Source: Ailurus styani (Eukaryota; Chordata; Mammalia; Carnivora; Ailuridae). From it: a stretch of 64,000 nucleotides of DNA. The translations under genes were made by a program, and so were the position numbers. Below are positions 59,799-64,000 of this stretch, piece after piece. Below the pieces are notes generated by a model. The model did not search any database, was not told the DNA's origin, and saw only the letters and a program-made list of their open reading frames with translations. The stretch covers positions 208,850-272,849 of the forward strand of contig LNAC01000340.1 of NCBI GenBank assembly GCA_002007465.1, read 5' to 3'. Position 1 is the first letter of the stretch. Every line of letters begins with the position of its first letter.

Positions 59799-60408
59799 AT
59801 AGATGATGATGGTGATGATAGTGATGGTGGTGGTGCTGCTGCTGGGCGTGCTCGGCAGTCACGATGAAGGGGCTGCTGCTGGTGATGGTGGTACTGATGG
59901 TGCTACTGCTGGTGCTTGGGGGTCATGATGACAGTGCTGGTGGTGCTGATGTTGATGATGGTGCTGATGGTGGTGATGGTGGTGATGGTGGTGGTGCTGC
60001 TGCTGATGGTCTGGTGGTGCTTGATAGTCATGATAATGGTGATGATAGCCATGATGATGGTGCTGATGATGGTGATGGTGGTACTGATGGTGATGATGAT
60101 GGTAATGGTCATGATGATGGTGCTGATGGTGGTGATGGTGGTGGTGGTGCTGCTGATGGTGCTGGCAGCACTTCATGGTCATCATGATGGTGCTGATGGT
60201 GCTGATGATGATGGTGATGGTGGTGCTGATGGTGGTGCTGTGGCTGATGGTCATGATGATGGTGATGATGGTGATGGTGGCGCTCTTGGTGCCGATGGTC
60301 ATGATGACGATGCTGATGGTGGTGCTGATGGTGGTGCTGATGACGATGGTGATGATGCTTATGATGACAGTACTGCTGCCACTGCTGCTGCTGCTGATGA
60401 TGGCAGAG
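59799..60408. repeat. (GAT/GGT/GCT)n trinucleotide array, ~610 bp, few C on plus strand
   Basis: Mixed gatgat, gatggtg and gctgatggtg units with larger duplicated blocks. In the ABTB2 transcript it reads CAUCACCACC-like, complementary to the array at 34866-35446. The 224-codon His-rich minus-strand frame and the Met/Val-rich plus frames come from the array. Confidence 0.97.
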
Positions 60409-60485
60409 AACACCCAGTAGCTACCAGGCACTGTCCTAAGTACTTGACATAACTTCACACATTTTGTGTCTTCGGGTGGCAGGTG
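60409..60485 (-). repeat. MIR 3' fragment next to the array
   Basis: 'cagtagctaccaggcactgtcctaagtacttgacataacttcacacat' matches the reverse of a MIR 3' end; the trinucleotide array lies exactly on its tail side. Confidence 0.7.
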
Positions 60486-60619
60486 TGAAATACTTGCTGA
60501 ATGAATGAAGGGAAGAAGACTTGGTCCTACCACCCTAAGCTCACAATGAGAGGCAGGGACACGTGGAGCAGAATGAAGGGAAGACAGGAGAGGGGAAACA
60601 AATAGAAACAGTAACGAGA

Positions 60620-60860
60620 CACAGTAAGATGGAGCAGTGGTCAGGCATACGGGCTCAAGAGCCAGACTGCCCAGGGCCTAAATCCAGGCTCTGCTACCTA
60701 TGGATTCTGTTAACCCTCTGGGAAAATTAATAAGCCTTTCTGTGCCTGCTTCCTCATCTGTAAGGTGGGGGTGGTGGGAATGTCATGGGGTGTGGGATGC
60801 GTGTCCACACTGAACAGCATCTGGCACAGAGCAGAGGCTCCATAACCTGTGTTTCTTGTC
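60620..60860 (+). repeat. MIR SINE
   Basis: 'gcagtggtcaggcatacgggctcaagagccagactgcccagggcctaaatccaggctctgctacc', 'tttctgtgcctgcttcctcatctgtaaggtggggg', 'catctggcacagagcagaggctcc'. Confidence 0.92.
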
Positions 60861-61115
60861 ACCTGCTCAGCAGAATTTGCCTAAGCGACTTGGAAGTAGA
60901 CTTGGTTGCTTCAGGTTCCTATCTGGCTTCTCCCCAAGACCAGTCCTCAGCATCTACATGGGAGTCTCTCCCACTCCTATTCTTGCTACCATCCTGGACA
61001 CCCAAATCCCCACTCCTGATCAAATTTGGTTCCCTGTTTTGCATCTTGGTCTCTCCCCCGCCAAAGAAGGACTTGGTGTGACATCTGAGTCGAGACTTTA
61101 GGAATGTGCAATTTT

Positions 61116-61529
61116 AAAAAGAGGAGGCATATCAAAAGAAACGAAATCTTGCCATTTGCAATGACGTGGATGGAACTAGAGGGTATTATGCTAAGAGAAA
61201 TAAGTCAGTCAGAGAAAGACAGTTATCATATGATCTCTCTGATATGAGGAATTTGAAGGGTAGGGCGGGGGGTCGTGGGGGGTAGGTCGAGGGAAACGTA
61301 TGAAACAAGATGGGATCGGGAAGGACACAAACCATAAGAGACTCTTAATCTCATGAAACAAACTGAGGGTTCCTGGGGGTGGGAGGGTAGGGACAGGGTG
61401 GATGGGTTATGGACATTGGGGAGGGTTTGTGCTATGGTGAGTGCTGTGAAAGGTGTAAGCCTGATGATTCACAGACCTGTACCCCTGGGGCAAATAAGAA
61501 TAAAATAAGTAAAGAAAAAGAGGAGGCAT
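61116..61529 (+). mobile_element. 5'-truncated carnivore L1 3' end with perfect target-site duplication
   Basis: The body is 61131-61514: 'cttgccatttgcaatgacgtggatggaactagagggtattatgctaagagaaataagtcagtcagagaaagac', 'agactcttaatctcatgaaacaaactgagggttcctggggg', 'caaataagaataaaataagtaaag'. The 15-bp repeats aaaaagaggaggcat lie at 61116-61130 and 61515-61529. The perfect duplication indicates a fairly recent insertion. Confidence 0.97.
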
Positions 61530-61934
61530 TATTTAAAAAGGAGGAGGGGACTGGTCCAGGTAGAGGGAGAAAGTGGGGCAGAAGGGGTCCACTCCTGGTG
61601 GAAATTCTGGGCAGCGGTCTGTGCCCAAGGATAAGGCAGGACCCTGGGGGGCAGAAGGCAGAACTACATATGAAAAGCCTTGACCGCCACCGTAACATTT
61701 GAGAAGATCCATGGAAAACCATTAAAGTTTCCTAAGCTTTATAAACGTGTAGTTGTTGTGGACATCCTAGAGGGTAGTGTTGATCCTAGTGCCAGCATCA
61801 GTCAAGGCCCAGTGGAGGTTGCAGCCATAATGGAATTAAGAGCACAAGAATCATCACAGGAGCCCCAGAACTGTGTAGTCCTAGCGGGAGCACTGTGGGG
61901 ACTGAGTCACCAGCACCATTGTTCTTAAAATGCA

Positions 61935-62115
61935 CTGTCACTCGCACTTGCTATGTGCCATTCTAAATATATGGGGTTTTATCTTATGGGATCCACACAA
62001 GAACCAGAGGAGGTCCCTACTATTAGTATCCCCATTTTACAGATGAGCAAACAGAGTCAGGGAAGAGTGATGTGACCCAGGCAGAGCTGCGCTGGAAGCC
62101 AGACACCGAGGACTC
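61935..62115 (-). repeat. MIR SINE
   Basis: 'cttgctatgtgccattctaaatatatgggg', 'tattagtatccccattttacagatgagcaaacagagtcagggaagagtgatgtgacccaggcagagctgcgctggaagcc'. Confidence 0.85.
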
Positions 62116-63635
62116 GGGCACAGTGAGAGGCTGCCGTGGCCTGCCTGCTGGGAAGTGGGTACCTCATGAGGGAGCACCAGCTGAAGGTAGGCAGGGCTTC
62201 TCCGAAGCTCAGGGCGCGCTCACGGAGGGGAGGCCCTGAGAGGTGACTGTGGGGTCCTGGCCGAGCCGTGGGGGTGGTCACTGAGGGAGCCACAGGTCCC
62301 CGCCCCTCTGATGCCCACGTGGCCTCTGCCAGGGATGGGGCCCCGGGATGGCTGCACTCTGTTCTAGGCATATCCACGCCAAGGCCCATGATTAGTGCAT
62401 GGGGGCACCAGACCCCTGCGGGCCTCTTGCCAGAATCCCCAGGGTTTGGGGGCAAGCTGCCCCACTCCTCCCCTCCCCACCCCGCCCCCCCGAGCCCCAC
62501 TGCTGCCGGCCTCGAGTCTGGTGTACCTGCAGAGCCCAGAGCAGAGGGGAACCACAGCACGGCTGAGCCAGTCTGGGGGGGGGCCTGACTCCCCCCCACG
62601 AGGCTGGACACTGGCCAAGTGGTCCAGCAGGAGGCAATGACTAAGGCAAAATGTAATTACCCCAACTGCAATTTAGCTCTGCTGCCTGCAAACAGGTCAC
62701 ATCCCCCTTCCGCTCCCCCTTCCCAGTCACGGAGGGGGAGGCGGTGGCGCGGCTGAGGACAGCTGGAAGTACGCGCAAGCCTCAGGTCCCAAATGTTTCT
62801 GGGTGAGGACTGTGGGGCAGGCGGGGGTCCTGGCTGCCTCCTGCCTTCCCCTGGGTCGTGAGAAGTCACTGCCAGCCTGCTCCGGGTCTATCCGTTTCCC
62901 CGGCTCTGCTGGTGACAGCTCCCCTGTGTCCCCCACGATCCCTGGCAGGAGACGGAGCTTAAAAGGCCTGTTGTGCAGGCTCCTGGGGGACTGCGATGCC
63001 ATCTCTCCGTGCCTTGAGTAAGAATGATCCGGGGCCCTGCTGGAGGAGAGGCTGACTCCCCTGACAGGGCCTGAGACGGGAGAGGGAGGTGCTGCCTGGG
63101 GGCAGCTGCTCAAGCCTGAGGGAGGCGGCCCAGGGAGCAGAGCAGAGGCCTGTGGGGATAACTCGGTTACTTCTAGCGTCCTGCGGGAGGGGGCCAGGCT
63201 TTGAAAGCCTGCAGGAGAAGGACATCAAAGAGAGGGAGCGGCAGGCCTCCTCAGGCCTCTGATGGACGCTCCAATCACCTCCTGGTCCCTGTGAGGTGGA
63301 GCCTTGGAGCTGGGGCCACCCTCTGATTTCTGGTCAGCTCCTTACGCCTGACTTTCCTGGACACTTCACCAGCGATTCAGCTCCACACCCGCTGGACTAG
63401 TCCTGCCTTTTGGGACCAGCCCCCGAGATCATGGAAAGGAGAGACCTGGCGGGACTCATTCGTAGGCCCAGGGTCCCCAGCTGCCAGGGTCCTGGGAACC
63501 TCACAGTGCTTCCTGGATCTCGTTTGCTTCCACCAAGACCCAGGATTCGATGCTCAAGAGGGTCCCACACAGTCTGTGCCTGGAGCCGAACACAGGTGGG
63601 CTCGTATCTCATTTGTCTTTCTTCCTTTCTTTCTT
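62116..63635. other. GC-rich unique intronic DNA, possible regulatory segment
   Basis: No repeat recognised. 62637-62715 holds an AT-richer block with 'aatgtaattaccccaactgcaatttagctctgctgcctgcaaacagg' inside GC-rich flanks, the look of a conserved enhancer core. Overlapping frames (62057-62611 minus, 62727-63113 minus and others) run in all frames because GC-rich DNA lacks stops; none shows a domain. Confidence 0.4.
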
Positions 63636-63799
63636 TTAAAGATGAATTTATTTATTTGGGGGGCAGAGGCAGAGAATCTCAAGCAGACTCCCCACTGAGT
63701 GCGGAGCCCAACATGGGGTTCCATCTCACGACCCCAAGATCATGACCTGAGCCAAAACCAAGAGGCAGATGCCTAACCAAGTAAGCCAGTCAGGTACCC
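63636..63799 (-). mobile_element. Can-SINE
   Basis: Reverse SINE: 'ttttaaagatgaatttatttatttgggggg', 'atctcacgaccccaagatcatgacctgagccaaaaccaagaggcagatgcctaacc' and 'cagtcaggtacccc'. The flank 'tcctttctt' occurs on both sides. Confidence 0.92.
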
Positions 63800-63804
63800 C
63801 TGGC

Positions 63805-63945
63805 CTCCTTTCTTAATTACTGTGTGGCTTTGGGCAAGTCACTGGACCCCTCTGAGCCTCAATTCCTACGTCTAAGATGTGGATAATAACACCTCCCTTT
63901 GCAGTCTTGGTGTGAAGTCTAAGGAGGTAACATGTGGTTTCACGT
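63805..63945 (+). repeat. MIR fragment
   Basis: 'tactgtgtggctttgggcaagtcactggacccctctgagcctcaattcctacgtctaagatgtggataataacacc'. Confidence 0.88.
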
Positions 63946-64000
63946 TCCTAGGGCTATTGTTACAAAGTACTACAAACTTACCAGCTTCAACAACACGTTT
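63946..64000 (-). mobile_element. Start of an LTR-like repeat, cut by window edge
   Basis: 'cctagggctattgttacaaagtactacaaacttaccagcttcaacaac' matches the end of the family at 6372 in the same reverse orientation. It continues beyond the window. Confidence 0.6.

Noticed and set aside
59859..60533. 224-codon His-rich frame on the minus strand
   Set aside because: It is a translation of the trinucleotide array; all frames through the array are open.
62057..63113. Several frames of 80-184 codons on both strands
   Set aside because: GC-rich DNA with few stops; the frames conflict and none shows a conserved motif.

Overview
The window is nuclear DNA from a carnivoran mammal. About eighteen copies of the carnivore tRNA-Lys-derived SINE (Can-SINE/SINEC type, heads like gggcgcctgggtggctcag, tails like aaataaataaataaaatctt) lie on both strands, alongside MIR, L2, MER5A, MER20 and L1 remnants. 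The newest-looking SINEs (for example 36312-36509 and 43057-43255) have the 'ggttaaagcctctgcc' type head and 'ctgcctactcgtgatct' body that I associate with mustelids and other caniforms. The species call is inference.

The only protein-coding sequence I can support is two exons of ABTB2 (BPOZ-2, ankyrin repeat and BTB domain containing 2) on the minus strand: 42000-42149 and 30626-30830. Splice sites and phases agree exactly. The first exon ends with one base of a Ser codon and the next begins with the other two, giving a continuous ...[13 protein letters not shown]... reading. Both exons encode the part of the protein N-terminal to the ankyrin repeats. The rest of the window is intron: at least 30.6 kb downstream of the second exon, 11.2 kb between the exons, and at least 21.9 kb upstream of the first. 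No start codon, promoter, ankyrin or BTB exon, RNA gene or second gene was found.

Layout: 1-30.6 kb is intron with old LTR-like elements (3.8, 5.3, 6.4, 8.4 kb), an L1M 3' end (9.3 kb), six SINEs, MIR and L2 copies, and palindromic DNA transposon relics (10.5 and 22 kb). 30.6-30.8 kb is an exon. 30.8-42.0 kb is intron with SINEs, MER20 and a 580-bp ATC/ACC array with almost no G (34.87-35.45 kb). 42.0-42.15 kb is an exon. 42.15-64 kb is intron with SINEs, an old repeat family, a 2.5-kb antisense L1M relic (52-54.4 kb), two young L1 3' ends with target-site duplications (57.4 and 61.1 kb) and a 600-bp GAT/GGT array with almost no C (59.8-60.4 kb).

The most interesting arrangement is around the 150-nt exon at 42.0 kb. 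It is symmetric (phase 1 in, phase 1 out), so it can be skipped in frame. It is flanked within 1 kb on each side by SINEs in opposite orientation, and farther out by the two complementary trinucleotide arrays. In the ABTB2 pre-mRNA both pairs could fold and loop out this exon, which is the layout known to favour circular RNA or exon skipping. Both arrays also begin at the 3' tail of a MIR element. Many family names below come from memory of consensus sequences and need RepeatMasker; where I was unsure I give only the class.
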